Assembly: GCA_021636625.1 (NCBI GenBank)
Contig: JAJWLX010000045.1
Location: 1 to 27,433 of the forward strand
Direction of reading: 5' to 3'
Source of the DNA: Prevotella sp.
GTDB lineage: Bacteria > Bacteroidota > Bacteroidia > Bacteroidales > Bacteroidaceae
DNA length: 27,433 nucleotides
The notes under the pieces were generated by a model. That model worked only from the letters and a program-made list of their open reading frames with translations, made no database searches and had not been told where the DNA came from. The position numbers and the translations under genes were made by a program. How positions within the stretch are numbered: the stretch's first letter is position 1; the number at the start of each line of letters is the position of its first letter. This document shows, piece after piece, positions 1 to 7,695 of this stretch.

Positions 1-64
1 CCTCTACTGTAGGATTGCCACGAGAATCCAAGATTTCTCTTGCATGAACATTTTCGATAATCAT
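1..64 (-). CDS. eno: Enolase, N-terminal fragment (cut by window edge)
   Basis: Only the first 21 codons are inside the window. They translate on the minus strand to MIIENVHAREILDSRGNPTV followed by E. The segment VHAREILDSRGNPTVE is the near-invariant N-terminus of enolase, which converts 2-phosphoglycerate to phosphoenolpyruvate in cytoplasmic glycolysis. The start is the ATG at 62-64 (complement), and a well-formed promoter lies just upstream at 109-140. The remainder, including the catalytic residues, lies outside the window, so intactness cannot be judged. Identity is confident because of the strength of this motif, despite the short length. Confidence 0.93.
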   Translation of the reverse strand, partial: MIIENVHAREILDSRGNPTVE

Positions 65-108
65 AATACTATAATACTTTTAATTACATTAAACATTTTT
101 TCCGAGTG

Positions 109-140
109 CAAATTTAGGTATTATCTGATAAACCACCAAA
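109..140 (-). promoter_or_regulatory. Promoter of enolase (Bacteroidetes type)
   Basis: On the minus strand a -33 element TTTG (complement of 137-140) and a -7 element TAAATTTG (complement of 109-116) are separated by 20 bases. This matches the Bacteroidetes primary sigma consensus TTTG-N19/20-TAnnTTTG. The predicted start of transcription is near 102, giving a leader of about 37 bases before the eno ATG. The pattern is read directly; activity is inferred. Confidence 0.7.
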
Positions 141-160
141 TTTCGGGCATCATCAAAACT

Positions 161-182
161 AGGTATTTGCCAAGAAATACCT
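161..182 (-). terminator. Possible terminator after the thioredoxin gene
   Basis: An 8-bp perfect inverted repeat, AGGTATTT (161-168) and AAATACCT (175-182), has a 6-base loop. On the minus strand it is followed by AGTTTTG, a short T tract. It sits between the thioredoxin stop and the eno promoter, where a terminator would be expected. The stem is AT-rich and the T run short, so strength is doubtful; it could also be an operator. Confidence 0.4.
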
Positions 183-212
183 ACTTATAAGTATGCAGTA
201 AATCACCATTTA

Positions 213-755
213 TCACTTCCCCATCACTTTCCCGATGATTTCCTCGAAATCTTCCTTCTGCATAGCGCCCATCTGTATAGTAGGCTTACCTTTCATCGGG
301 ATGAAGAGGAAGGTAGGGATGCTGCGGATGCCGAAGACGGAAGCCAGTTCGGGTTCCTGGTCGATATCCACCTTATAGAAATCTATCTTGCCGGCATATT
401 TCCCGGCAAGAGATTCTACCATGGGAGCCATCATCTTGCAAGGTCCACACCAGGTGGTGTAGAAATCGATAATGGCAGGACGGGAGCCTGCAAACACCCA
501 CTCTTCGGGATGAGACTCGTAATCCATAATCTTCTTCCTGAAATCGGAAGCCGTAAGCACCTGCACCTTTCCAGCAGAAGCAGACTGATTATTACTGCCA
601 GCTACAGACTGATCTGCCTTCTCTGCCCCAGCCTTACTCTCTGATTCAACACGAGAAGGCAGTCCCGTTGAGCTGCCTTCCTGTTTCTTGTTATTTTGCG
701 AACATCCCATAAAGGCTAAAGCCATCATGGCATATAAACAAACATTTTTCTTCAT
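213..755 (-). CDS. Thioredoxin-like lipoprotein
   Basis: This 180-residue protein has a lipoprotein signal (MKKNVCLYAMMALAFMGC, lipid-accepting Cys18). A polar Ser/Ala/Glu-rich linker of about 45 residues follows, then a thioredoxin fold from about residue 65. The active site WCGPC (Cys103 and Cys106) and the cis-proline segment SIPTF are both present. It is probably a membrane-anchored thiol-disulfide reductase or oxidase acting in the periplasm. The residues after Cys18 (SQNNKK) do not resemble the acidic surface-export signal of Bacteroidetes lipoproteins, which favours a periplasm-facing position. It lies 17 bases downstream of the hydrolase gene, so co-transcription is likely. Partner proteins cannot be named; DsbE/ResA-like cytochrome maturation is possible, but nothing nearby supports it. 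Confidence 0.88.
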   Translation of the reverse strand: MKKNVCLYAMMALAFMGCSQNNKKQEGSSTGLPSRVESESKAGAEKADQSVAGSNNQSASAGKVQVLTASDFRKKIMDYESHPEEWVFAGSRPAIIDFYTTWCGPCKMMAPMVESLAGKYAGKIDFYKVDIDQEPELASVFGIRSIPTFLFIPMKGKPTIQMGAMQKEDFEEIIGKVMGK

Positions 756-772
756 CTAATCATTCTTTAAAA

Positions 773-2182
773 TCAATAATCCAAATCGATTGCAACAGGA
801 TATACTCGACATGGGTCAAAGTATTCCGCACAACTGTTCACCATTGCCTGCAAATCTGCCTTGGCAATACCATGGAATACCTGCTTGCCGTTTACCATGA
901 TGGTTACAGGCTCATTGAGGTTGACCAACTGGTCATTGAGATAAACTCTCAACTTACCACCAGTGGCAGGAGAATAGCTGCGGTTGAACTTTAGATCGAT
1001 TCCCCACTGCTTATCCTTCAAGATCGTGGTGTAATCCACATTGCTCACCTTGATGGAAACCACGTTCTTGTCGATATCCATCTCGTAGTAGGTTCTAGAC
1101 TCTGATGGGCGAGTCAGCACCTGCAGGTTGTAGAAACCGGAACGATGTCTGCCATCCATCTCGAAATCCTCCCAGAGCACGGTCTTAGGATATGGATTGC
1201 GCACAAACTGCTTGAGCCAAGGAGTAGTCAGACCATAGGTGATGTGATGCTGCATACCCGGCAAAAGCTGGATGCGATGACGGAAGATTGGAGTCTTATC
1301 CACTGACAGCGGGCGAGCCAACTGCGCAGAATCGAAAGCCACCTGGGTGTACCAGGTCAGGTCGTTGCGATAGAAACCGGTATCGTCAGCACCGGTGAGG
1401 AAAGAGAAGCCGATATTGGCACAGTTTTCCACAGGTGCATTCTTCAAAGGTTCACCACCAGCCATCGGACCCGCTGCAGCCCAATAGTCGGCATAGAAGG
1501 ACGCAAGACGCTGGCTGCCATAACCACCTTCGCTGATACCGAATACATAGAGACGGTTGGCATCCACCTCATTCTTTACCAGGTTCTGGCGAATCAGCTT
1601 CTCGAAAGCATACTGCTTGGAAAGATGCCACCAGCGATAGTATTCACCCTCGTTAGGAATCTGAGGAATGAAATAGATGGAAGGAGAATCCTGGAAACTC
1701 AGACCGAGCTTGATTCCATTCGACCACTCATGGTCCTTAGGTCCCGATCCGTGAACATACAGGAAGAGAGGGAACTTACCATCGGCAGCAACTCCCTTCT
1801 TACCATAATAATAAGGCATCACCGCATTTGGCTCCAGACACTGAGGCAGATTCCAGGAGCTGTTTTTTGCCAATGTCAGATCTTCAGGTTCTATGAGCTT
1901 TTCTTCCTGCAGGTTCTTGTTGGCATCGCACCAGGCTGTCCATACCATCTTCTGGTAGTTGGCAATATCCTTGCCGTCGATAGCAGCCTGAAGCTTGGTG
2001 TCAAGAGGTGTGTTTTTAGAGAATTCCGCCTTACCGTCTTTCTCCAATGCTTTCTGCTGCGCTTTGAGCGACTGCAGGAAATAGGCATTCACCTTTTTCT
2101 GCAATCCCTGTGACTGCGCCATGATCTGGGTTGAGTAGCTTAGTGAGGCTAGCGCCATCACCATGTAAATCATTTTTTTCAT
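773..2182 (-). CDS. Exported alpha/beta-hydrolase (prolyl-oligopeptidase or esterase-like)
   Basis: This 469-residue protein starts with a signal peptide (MKKMIYMVMALASLSYSTQIMAQ, cleavage near residue 23). The hydrolase core shows an oxyanion-hole segment YVHGSG (142-147), a nucleophile elbow GISEGG (Ser217), a candidate acid in GADD (266/267) and a candidate His in MQHH (312/313). This matches the esterase D/PHB-depolymerase/S9-like group of the alpha/beta-hydrolase superfamily. About 110 N-terminal residues and about 130 C-terminal residues are outside the core and not recognised; the C-terminal part looks beta-rich. The substrate is unknown; peptides or acyl groups on polysaccharides are possible. 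It sits between the SIMPL gene (25-base gap) and the thioredoxin gene (17-base gap), so all three probably form one operon of envelope proteins. Confidence 0.8.
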   Translation of the reverse strand: MKKMIYMVMALASLSYSTQIMAQSQGLQKKVNAYFLQSLKAQQKALEKDGKAEFSKNTPLDTKLQAAIDGKDIANYQKMVWTAWCDANKNLQEEKLIEPEDLTLAKNSSWNLPQCLEPNAVMPYYYGKKGVAADGKFPLFLYVHGSGPKDHEWSNGIKLGLSFQDSPSIYFIPQIPNEGEYYRWWHLSKQYAFEKLIRQNLVKNEVDANRLYVFGISEGGYGSQRLASFYADYWAAAGPMAGGEPLKNAPVENCANIGFSFLTGADDTGFYRNDLTWYTQVAFDSAQLARPLSVDKTPIFRHRIQLLPGMQHHITYGLTTPWLKQFVRNPYPKTVLWEDFEMDGRHRSGFYNLQVLTRPSESRTYYEMDIDKNVVSIKVSNVDYTTILKDKQWGIDLKFNRSYSPATGGKLRVYLNDQLVNLNEPVTIMVNGKQVFHGIAKADLQAMVNSCAEYFDPCRVYPVAIDLDY

Positions 2183-2207
2183 TTCGTACTATATATTTAT
2201 TTAATTA

Positions 2208-2915
2208 CTAGTCTTTCAAAGAATAGGTAACCGTAGTCACTACCCTCACCTTTTTAATATAAGGAGTATTGGAATCTCTATCCTCTATCGAGAATTGCCC
2301 TTGGTCAGCGTTCATGATCTTATCAATCTTGCTCTTGCTGTTTTCGGCAAACTGAGCTGCAGTCTTCTCGGCATTCTCAATCGCCTCCTGCATCATCTTC
2401 GGCTTCATCTCTCGGAAAGCCACATACTCGTACTTCACCGGATTCTCGTAACCACCATCCACGATGGCCACACCTTTCTGAAGCAGGTCACCCTGCCGAG
2501 CGATGATACCACGAACCACCTTCACATTCCGGGAAGTCACGGTGATGATCGACGTGATGTTGTAACGGTAAGGCTGACGGTTTTCGCCATATCGCTCAGC
2601 ATTGAGGTCGATGACCACAGGGGCATTGACATTGATTTCATTTGCCTTCACTCCATTTGCCAGCAGGAACTGGCGGATGGTGCTGGTGGTAGCGTTGATC
2701 TTCTTATAGAGCTGCGGCAAGTCGTTGCCAATCTCCTTGGAAACGATAGGCCATGTCACCTTATCAGCCTCAACTTCCTTTTCTGCCAATCCTTTCACCA
2801 CCACTTTGCGGTCTTTGGCAATCACACTTTCAAGTCCAGACTTGACACAAAATCCAAGCACGATAATGCCTATGGCTAAGATCACTGCTTGCTTGATACC
2901 TGTATTGACATTCAT
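2208..2915 (-). CDS. SIMPL-domain (DUF541) membrane-anchored protein
   Basis: The start used here is MNVNTGIKQAV at 2915, giving 235 residues. A clear Shine-Dalgarno GGAGG lies 7 bases upstream (complement of 2923-2927). A longer in-frame start at 2987 would lie upstream of the probable -7 promoter element and is rejected. An N-terminal transmembrane helix (about residues 8-25) precedes a SIMPL/DUF541 domain, recognisable from KVVVKGLAEKEVEADKVTW, the NVNAPVVI region and the final VTTVTYSL strand. Family members (E. coli YggE, mammalian SIMPL, Brucella BP26) are periplasmic or surface beta-rich proteins, some forming ring oligomers and some linked to oxidative stress. A precise role is not known. 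It is the first gene of a likely three-gene envelope operon. Confidence 0.85.
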   Translation of the reverse strand: MNVNTGIKQAVILAIGIIVLGFCVKSGLESVIAKDRKVVVKGLAEKEVEADKVTWPIVSKEIGNDLPQLYKKINATTSTIRQFLLANGVKANEINVNAPVVIDLNAERYGENRQPYRYNITSIITVTSRNVKVVRGIIARQGDLLQKGVAIVDGGYENPVKYEYVAFREMKPKMMQEAIENAEKTAAQFAENSKSKIDKIMNADQGQFSIEDRDSNTPYIKKVRVVTTVTYSLKD

Positions 2916-2956
2916 AATAAATCCTCCATTTATTAAGTTTAAAACGCTTACGAGGG

Positions 2957-2964
2957 CAAAGATA
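2957..2964 (-). promoter_or_regulatory. Probable -7 element for the SIMPL-hydrolase-thioredoxin operon
   Basis: On the minus strand TATCTTTG (complement of 2957-2964) fits the Bacteroidetes -7 consensus TAnnTTTG and lies about 40 bases upstream of the ATG at 2915. No good TTTG is found 19-21 bases further upstream, so the -33 half is weak or absent. The 2916-3129 region separates this operon from the divergent ald gene. No convincing ald promoter is seen beyond a degenerate TATCTTTA at 3081-3088. Confidence 0.45.
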
Positions 2965-3129
2965 AGCAAAAAGATGATAGCTGCCATCTTTTTTAATCTT
3001 TTTTATGTTCTAATCTTAACCAGGCAAGAAAGATATGTTAAATCTTCTATACAAACGATACAACCTATTGATTTTTTCACTATCTTTATCCCGTTAAAAT
3101 GATGTATAACCTTATAAAACCATAACATC

Positions 3130-4236
3130 ATGAAGATAGGTATTCCAAAAGAAATCAAGAATAATGAGAATCGTGTGGGAATGACTCCTGCTGGTGTAGC
3201 TGAATTCATTCGACATGGACACGAAGTGATGGTACAGCATACCGCTGGCGAGAACAGTGGTTTTGCTGATGAAGAGTATGTGAAGGTAGGAGCCAGGATC
3301 CTGCCCGACATCCAGAGTGTGTATCGCGAGGCTGAGATGATTATCAAGGTGAAGGAACCTATCGCCGAGGAATATCCACTCATCCATCAGGATCAGCTTG
3401 TTTTTACTTACTTCCATTTTGCCTGCGACAGAGAGCTCACCGATGCCATGATCAAGAGTGGTGCTGTCTGCCTGGCTTACGAGACGGTAGAAACCGACAA
3501 CCATCATCTGCCACTGCTCATTCCGATGAGTGAGGTAGCAGGAAGAATGGCGATTATCAATGGTGCCTACTATCTGCAGAAGACCAAGGGCGGCAAGGGT
3601 AAGCTGATCAGCGGTGTGCCGGGCGTGAACCGTGCGAAGGTTCTCGTTCTGGGCGGTGGAACCGTGGGAGAAGCTGCAGCAAGAATGGCAACAGGATTAG
3701 GCGCTGATGTGTGGATTACCGATATCAGTTTGCCTCGTCTTCGCCAGTTAGAGATGGAATTGCCGATCAATGCGCACACCCTCTATTCCAACGAGCACAA
3801 TATACGAAAGGAATTGCCGGATGTTGACATCGTAGTAGGCAGTGTACTCGTTCCGGGCGACAAGGCTCCACACCTGATTACCAGGGACATGCTGAAGCTG
3901 ATGGAACCAGGCACCGTACTGGTGGATGTGGCTATCGACCAGGGTGGATGCTTCGAGACCTCTCATCCAACCACCCATTCCGATCCGACATTCATGGTAG
4001 ATGGCATCGTGCATTATGCCGTAGCCAACATTCCGGGAGCCGTGCCTCATACCTCTACCATCGCCCTGACCAATGCCACCCTGAAGTATGCCCTCGCTCT
4101 TGCCGACAAGGGATGGCGAAAGGCATGCAAGGAAGACAAGGCTTTGTATCGGGGATTGAACATCGTGAATGGCAAGGTAGTATTCAAGGCGGTTGCCGAT
4201 GTCTTCGGATTGGAATACGAAGAGATGGTATTATAG
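3130..4236 (+). CDS. ald: Alanine dehydrogenase
   Basis: This 368-residue cytoplasmic enzyme interconverts L-alanine and pyruvate plus ammonia using NAD(H). It has the usual length and begins MKIGIPKEIKNNENRVGMTP. Residues matching the characterised Mycobacterium tuberculosis enzyme sit at the same numbers: Arg15, Lys75 (in IKVKEP), His96 (in YFHFAC) and Asp270 (in VAIDQGG). The Rossmann glycine motif GGGTVG is at 175-180. The gene is divergent from the SIMPL operon and followed by a strong hairpin, so it is probably transcribed alone. In an anaerobic gut-type bacterium it could serve alanine catabolism, or reductive amination as an ammonia and NADH sink. Direction in vivo cannot be told from sequence. 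Confidence 0.96.
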   Translation: MKIGIPKEIKNNENRVGMTPAGVAEFIRHGHEVMVQHTAGENSGFADEEYVKVGARILPDIQSVYREAEMIIKVKEPIAEEYPLIHQDQLVFTYFHFACDRELTDAMIKSGAVCLAYETVETDNHHLPLLIPMSEVAGRMAIINGAYYLQKTKGGKGKLISGVPGVNRAKVLVLGGGTVGEAAARMATGLGADVWITDISLPRLRQLEMELPINAHTLYSNEHNIRKELPDVDIVVGSVLVPGDKAPHLITRDMLKLMEPGTVLVDVAIDQGGCFETSHPTTHSDPTFMVDGIVHYAVANIPGAVPHTSTIALTNATLKYALALADKGWRKACKEDKALYRGLNIVNGKVVFKAVADVFGLEYEEMVL

Positions 4237-4262
4237 GAGATCGCATTATAAATTCATGAAAC

Positions 4263-4314
4263 ATAACTTTTAAGCCCATCGGATCCGATGGGCTTAGAAG
4301 TTATGATGTTTTTT
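4263..4314 (+). terminator. Rho-independent terminator after ald
   Basis: A perfect palindrome (core 4272-4295, arms AAGCCCATCGGA and TCCGATGGGCTT) is extended by further near-pairing arms, ATAACTTTT and AGAAGTTAT, out to 4263-4304. A T-rich run (GTTTTTTG, 4308-4315) follows. It lies 27 bases after the ald stop. The absence of unpaired loop bases in the perfect core means a few central pairs must open in RNA. Confidence 0.8.
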
Positions 4315-4400
4315 GTGTGCCTTTCCAATGATAAAGATAGACTCGTGGGCAGCGATTCCGCAAGGGAATATTCAAAAATTTTAAAACATATTAATAACAA

Positions 4401-6029
4401 ATGGATTACAACATGATTGGGACCGCATGGTCGTTACTACCTCCTATCGTCGCCATCGCTCTGGCGCTGAAGACGAAGGAGGTCTATTCTTCTCTTTTTA
4501 TCGGTATCATTCTGGGTGCCGTTCAATATTGCATTTCGATGGGAACAGGTTTCGACGGATTCCTCGTTCATCTGACCAACCACACCGTAGGCGAAGGCGA
4601 GGATGCCAAGGCATACGGTTTGATACATTGCCTTTCCGACCCTTGGAACGTGGGCATTCTGGTATTCCTGGTGGTTCTGGGCAGCATCGTATCACTGATG
4701 AACAAGGCGGGTGGTTCTGCGGCCTTCGGCCGATGGGCTTCCAAGCACGTGAAGTCGAAGATTGGTGTGCAGGTAGCCACCATTCTGCTCGGTATTCTGA
4801 TATTCATCGACGATTACTTCAACTGCCTTACCGTGGGTTCGGTGATGCGCCCTATTGCAGTGCGCAATGGCGTAACCAAGGAGAAACTGGCTTATCTCAT
4901 CGACTCCACAGCAGCTCCAGTCTGCATCATCTCCCCAATCTCCAGTTGGGCAGCAGCAGTATCGGGCTTCGTATCGGGAGGCGAGAATGGACTGGCACTT
5001 TTCTGCAAGGCAATACCCTATAATTTCTACGCCTTCTTCACTATCCTCTTTATGTTTGGCATCGTGATCATGGGCTTCGACTTCAAGGCGATGAGCAAGT
5101 ATGATGCAAGACTGAAGGAATGGTACGAGCGAACCAATGGCGGAAAACTCGATGAAGTGAGCGATACCAAACTGCAGATTGTTGAGCATGGTGTGGGAGC
5201 CAAACAGGAAGAGGATTCCAAGAACAAGGGAACCGTGAGCGACCTGGTGATTCCAATCATCATGCTGATTATCTTCTGCATGGCGGGCATGGTATATTCG
5301 GGCGGATTCTTCGATGCCGATAATGCCAACTATCTCAACTTTGTAGATTCCTTTGCTGCGAGCAATGCCTCTGTGGGTCTGGTAATCGGTTCATTGGCAG
5401 CCCTGATTCTTACCATCATGATGTTTACCATTCGCAAGACCTTGCCTTTCGATGAGGCGATGAGTAGTCTCATCAAGGGTTTTGAGGCGATGGTACCAGC
5501 CATTCTGATTCTTACTTTGGCATGGACGCTGAAGAGTATGACCGACTCGCTGGGTGCGGCAGAATATGTATCATCGGTTGTAGCGAGCAGTGCATCAGAA
5601 CTTCAGATGCTTCTTCCGGGCATCATCTTCCTGGTAGCAGGCTTCCTGGCATTTGCAACGGGCACCTCCTGGGGAACCTTCGGTATTCTGATTCCTATCT
5701 GCATCGCCGTATTCCCTGGTGCTGATCCTTTGCGCATCATCTCTATCTCGGCATGCATGGCTGGAGCGGTATGTGGCGACCATATCTCTCCTATCAGCGA
5801 TACTACTATCATGGCGAGTGCGGGAGCGGAATGCAAGCATGTGCATCATGTATCATCACAGTTGCCATACGCCCTGACTGTAGCCTGTGTGAGTTTCTTC
5901 ACCTTCGTTGTAGCGGGATTCACTCATACGCTGGGTATGGTAACGAGTGCCATTATCTCGTGGATCTTCGGTGTTGCCATGCTCGGTTTTGCTTTATTTT
6001 ATTTAAATAAGCGCCAAAAAGTTAAATAG
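4401..6029 (+). CDS. NhaC-family Na+/H+ (or organic acid) antiporter
   Basis: This 542-residue inner-membrane protein has about a dozen hydrophobic segments, typical length for the NhaC family of the ion-transporter superfamily. Recognisable conserved stretches are IDDYFN (136-141), TAAPVCIISPISSW (170-183), TGTSWGTFGI (about 418-427) and CGDHISPISDTTIMAS (from about 457). The family includes Na+/H+ antiporters and the Bacillus malate/lactate antiporter MleN, so the exact substrate is open. A charged, low-hydrophobicity loop around residues 225-275 is probably cytoplasmic. A 164-base region containing the ald terminator separates it from ald, so it likely has its own promoter, although none stands out. 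No Shine-Dalgarno is evident before the ATG, as is common in this phylum. Confidence 0.88.
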   Translation: MDYNMIGTAWSLLPPIVAIALALKTKEVYSSLFIGIILGAVQYCISMGTGFDGFLVHLTNHTVGEGEDAKAYGLIHCLSDPWNVGILVFLVVLGSIVSLMNKAGGSAAFGRWASKHVKSKIGVQVATILLGILIFIDDYFNCLTVGSVMRPIAVRNGVTKEKLAYLIDSTAAPVCIISPISSWAAAVSGFVSGGENGLALFCKAIPYNFYAFFTILFMFGIVIMGFDFKAMSKYDARLKEWYERTNGGKLDEVSDTKLQIVEHGVGAKQEEDSKNKGTVSDLVIPIIMLIIFCMAGMVYSGGFFDADNANYLNFVDSFAASNASVGLVIGSLAALILTIMMFTIRKTLPFDEAMSSLIKGFEAMVPAILILTLAWTLKSMTDSLGAAEYVSSVVASSASELQMLLPGIIFLVAGFLAFATGTSWGTFGILIPICIAVFPGADPLRIISISACMAGAVCGDHISPISDTTIMASAGAECKHVHHVSSQLPYALTVACVSFFTFVVAGFTHTLGMVTSAIISWIFGVAMLGFALFYLNKRQKVK

Positions 6030-6040
6030 TTCTTAATTTA

Positions 6041-6072
6041 TTTGTATATTTGAAATATCTTCAATATCTTTG
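6041..6072 (+). promoter_or_regulatory. Promoter of rubrerythrin
   Basis: A -33 TTTG (6041-6044) and a -7 TATCTTTG (6065-6072) are separated by 20 bases, a good match to the Bacteroidetes consensus. Transcription would begin near 6079, about 40 bases before the ATG. No separate oxidative-stress operator was recognised. Confidence 0.7.
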
Positions 6073-6120
6073 CATAAGAATTTAATAAAGAACATATTAA
6101 CATTATAAAAAGAAGACATT

Positions 6121-6663
6121 ATGAAGGAATTAAAAGGAACAAAGACAGAGAAGAACCTCCAGGAGGCTTTCGCTGGTGAGTCACAGGCTCGTAACAAATA
6201 TACCTATTTTGCAAGCAAGGCAAAGAAAGACGGTTATGTACAGATAGCCAACATCTTTGAGGAGACAGCTGCTAACGAGAAGGAGCACGCTAAGTTGTGG
6301 TTCAAGTATCTGGAGGGCGGTGCTATCCAGGATACCGAGAAGAACCTGGAAGCTGCTGCCAATGGTGAGCACGATGAGTGGACCGATATGTATCCTCGTA
6401 TGGCGAAAGAGGCTCGCGAAGAAGGTTTCGAGGAGATTGCAGCTAAGTTTGAGATGGTTGCTGAAATCGAGAAGCACCACGAGGAGCGTTATCGCAAGCT
6501 CTTGAAGAACGTACAGGACAAGCTCGTCTTCTCTCGTGACGGCGACTGCATCTGGCAGTGCTCTAACTGCGGTCATATCGTAGTAGGTAAGCAAGCTCCA
6601 GAGGTTTGCCCAGTCTGCAACCACCCACAGAGCTACTTCCAGATTGAGGCTCAGAACTACTAA
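6121..6663 (+). CDS. rbr: Rubrerythrin
   Basis: This 180-residue cytoplasmic non-haem iron protein reduces hydrogen peroxide in anaerobes. The N-terminal ferritin-like four-helix domain carries the diiron-ligand pattern, with Glu20 in EAFAGESQARNKY, then FEETAANEKEHAK and EIEKHHEERY. The C-terminal rubredoxin-like domain has the Cys pairs CSNC (147, 150) and CPVC (163, 166) that bind one iron. Length and domain order are standard for classical rubrerythrin. The gene has its own good promoter and ends before a REP-like palindrome cluster, so it is probably monocistronic. Codon choice looks strongly optimised, suggesting high expression. Confidence 0.96.
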   Translation: MKELKGTKTEKNLQEAFAGESQARNKYTYFASKAKKDGYVQIANIFEETAANEKEHAKLWFKYLEGGAIQDTEKNLEAAANGEHDEWTDMYPRMAKEAREEGFEEIAAKFEMVAEIEKHHEERYRKLLKNVQDKLVFSRDGDCIWQCSNCGHIVVGKQAPEVCPVCNHPQSYFQIEAQNY

Positions 6664-6711
6664 GGTTCTATTAACAGAAATAAGGAGGTGTATCATAAGT
6701 CACAGCCAATA

Positions 6712-6834
6712 CGCCCTGAAAGGGCAGAAGCTCCTAGCCCAGGGCATCGCCCTGGGTTTTAGAATAAAGACAAAAAAGTCGCCCTGAAAGGGCAAAAGCT
6801 TTCAATTTCAAAGCTTTTGCCCTTTCAGGGCGAC
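6712..6834. repeat. REP-like palindrome cluster, also a bidirectional terminator
   Basis: Four palindromic arms lie within 123 bases. CGCCCTGAAAGGGC (6712-6725) is itself palindromic, and a second hairpin with arms AGCCCAGGGC and GCCCTGGGT sits at 6736-6757. The CGCCCTGAAAGGGC motif recurs at 6781-6793 and inverted at 6819-6832. The last two form a perfect 25-bp inverted repeat (6778-6802 with 6810-6834) around a 7-base loop. T-rich tracts flank it on both strands, so it can terminate both rubrerythrin and the convergent nuclease gene. I infer a repetitive extragenic palindrome family, but copy number elsewhere cannot be seen here. Confidence 0.75.
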
Positions 6835-6846
6835 ACTCTTTTTCTT

Positions 6847-7635
6847 TCACCACTGGTTGATATCAGCTTTCTCCTCTATCTTTTTCTCGATGTTATCAGG
6901 AAGTTTGGAGAAGAAATCATAGCCGGTGATACGCTCCACTTCATCTACCGAGTTGACGAAGTCTTTTTTCTGTAGTCCGGTAGCTCCCTGGTTGCGACAG
7001 ATAAAGCCGATGGCTTGCGGATTCTTGCCTGTGCGGAGGATAACCTTGAAGAAAGCATCAGGCACCACCACCTTGTTCTTACCCAGTTTGCGATGCTGCT
7101 TATTCAGGAATATTGGACCGCAGACGATATAGACCTTACCATATTTCTTAGCCCAGGTACGGCATTGCTGTTCTATGCTATTCCAGATTCCCGCATTCAG
7201 AGCATGGGTCTGAGGACACATATTGGTCATCAGGAAGCATTCGTCCATAGCCTTCTGGTTCCACTTGTTATCGCCAGCTGGACAGAGATGACCTCTATCA
7301 TAACCACTGTTGTAGTAATCAGCCTTCGTTCCCTTAGGCGATGGCATATCCATATCATCCTCAAAGTCGCCACGCTTCAATTTGCCAGAGGCATGAGCAC
7401 GGGTCAAGGTCCATGCCACCCAGTTAGGCTGACGGGTATCGTGATTGTATGATACGGTATAGGCAAAACGCTTTCTGATGGTTTGCGATACCTTTTTCTT
7501 TGAAACCGGGATTTCCATTCCCGGTGCATCCCCCTGTGCTGCTGGCAACATAGAGGATGACAAGCCCAAAGTAGAGAGCAGGGCGATGGCACTAGCCAGC
7601 ACCCAGCCTTTCATTTTCTTACTAAATTGAATCAT
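6847..7635 (-). CDS. Exported DNA/RNA non-specific endonuclease (NUC1 family)
   Basis: This 262-residue protein has an N-terminal signal peptide (hydrophobic WVLASAIALLSTLGL, probable cleavage near residue 34). The beta-beta-alpha-metal nuclease core follows, with the DRGH motif at 113-116 (His116 the general base). Metal and structural positions are Asn138 (MTNMCPQ), Asn147 (LNAGIW) and Glu155, with spacing comparable to Serratia nuclease. It should cut single- and double-stranded DNA and RNA in the periplasm or outside the cell, for nucleotide scavenging or biofilm DNA turnover. It is the last gene of a minus-strand run, 60 bases after mutY. That gap contains a short direct repeat, so separate regulation is possible. 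It ends at the REP-like palindromes. Confidence 0.9.
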   Translation of the reverse strand: MIQFSKKMKGWVLASAIALLSTLGLSSSMLPAAQGDAPGMEIPVSKKKVSQTIRKRFAYTVSYNHDTRQPNWVAWTLTRAHASGKLKRGDFEDDMDMPSPKGTKADYYNSGYDRGHLCPAGDNKWNQKAMDECFLMTNMCPQTHALNAGIWNSIEQQCRTWAKKYGKVYIVCGPIFLNKQHRKLGKNKVVVPDAFFKVILRTGKNPQAIGFICRNQGATGLQKKDFVNSVDEVERITGYDFFSKLPDNIEKKIEEKADINQW

Positions 7636-7650
7636 CTTTATTCTATATGA

Positions 7651-7689
7651 AGAGATTATTATGTATTTTTATAAAGAGATCATTATGTA
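7651..7689. repeat. Short direct repeat between mutY and nuclease genes
   Basis: Two 15-base copies, AGAGATTATTATGTA (7651-7665) and AGAGATCATTATGTA (7675-7689), differ by one base and are 24 bases apart. They occupy most of the 60-base gap. They could be a regulatory protein site upstream of the nuclease, or a chance duplication. No TAnnTTTG element is seen here. Confidence 0.5.
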
Positions 7690-7695
7690 CTTATC

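Noticed and set aside
2916..2987. Longer N-terminus for the SIMPL protein starting at 2987
   Set aside because: It would start upstream of the likely -7 element (2957-2964), while the ATG at 2915 has a GGAGG 7 bases ahead and gives a normal membrane anchor.
3003..3383. 126-codon minus-strand open frame overlapping the start of ald
   Set aside because: It overlaps ald, which is certain from conserved residues, and shows no domain or ribosome site.
4355..4369. Inverted repeat ATTCC/GGAAT upstream of the NhaC-family gene as an operator
   Set aside because: Only 5 bp per arm, no adjacent promoter element, and expected by chance at this length.
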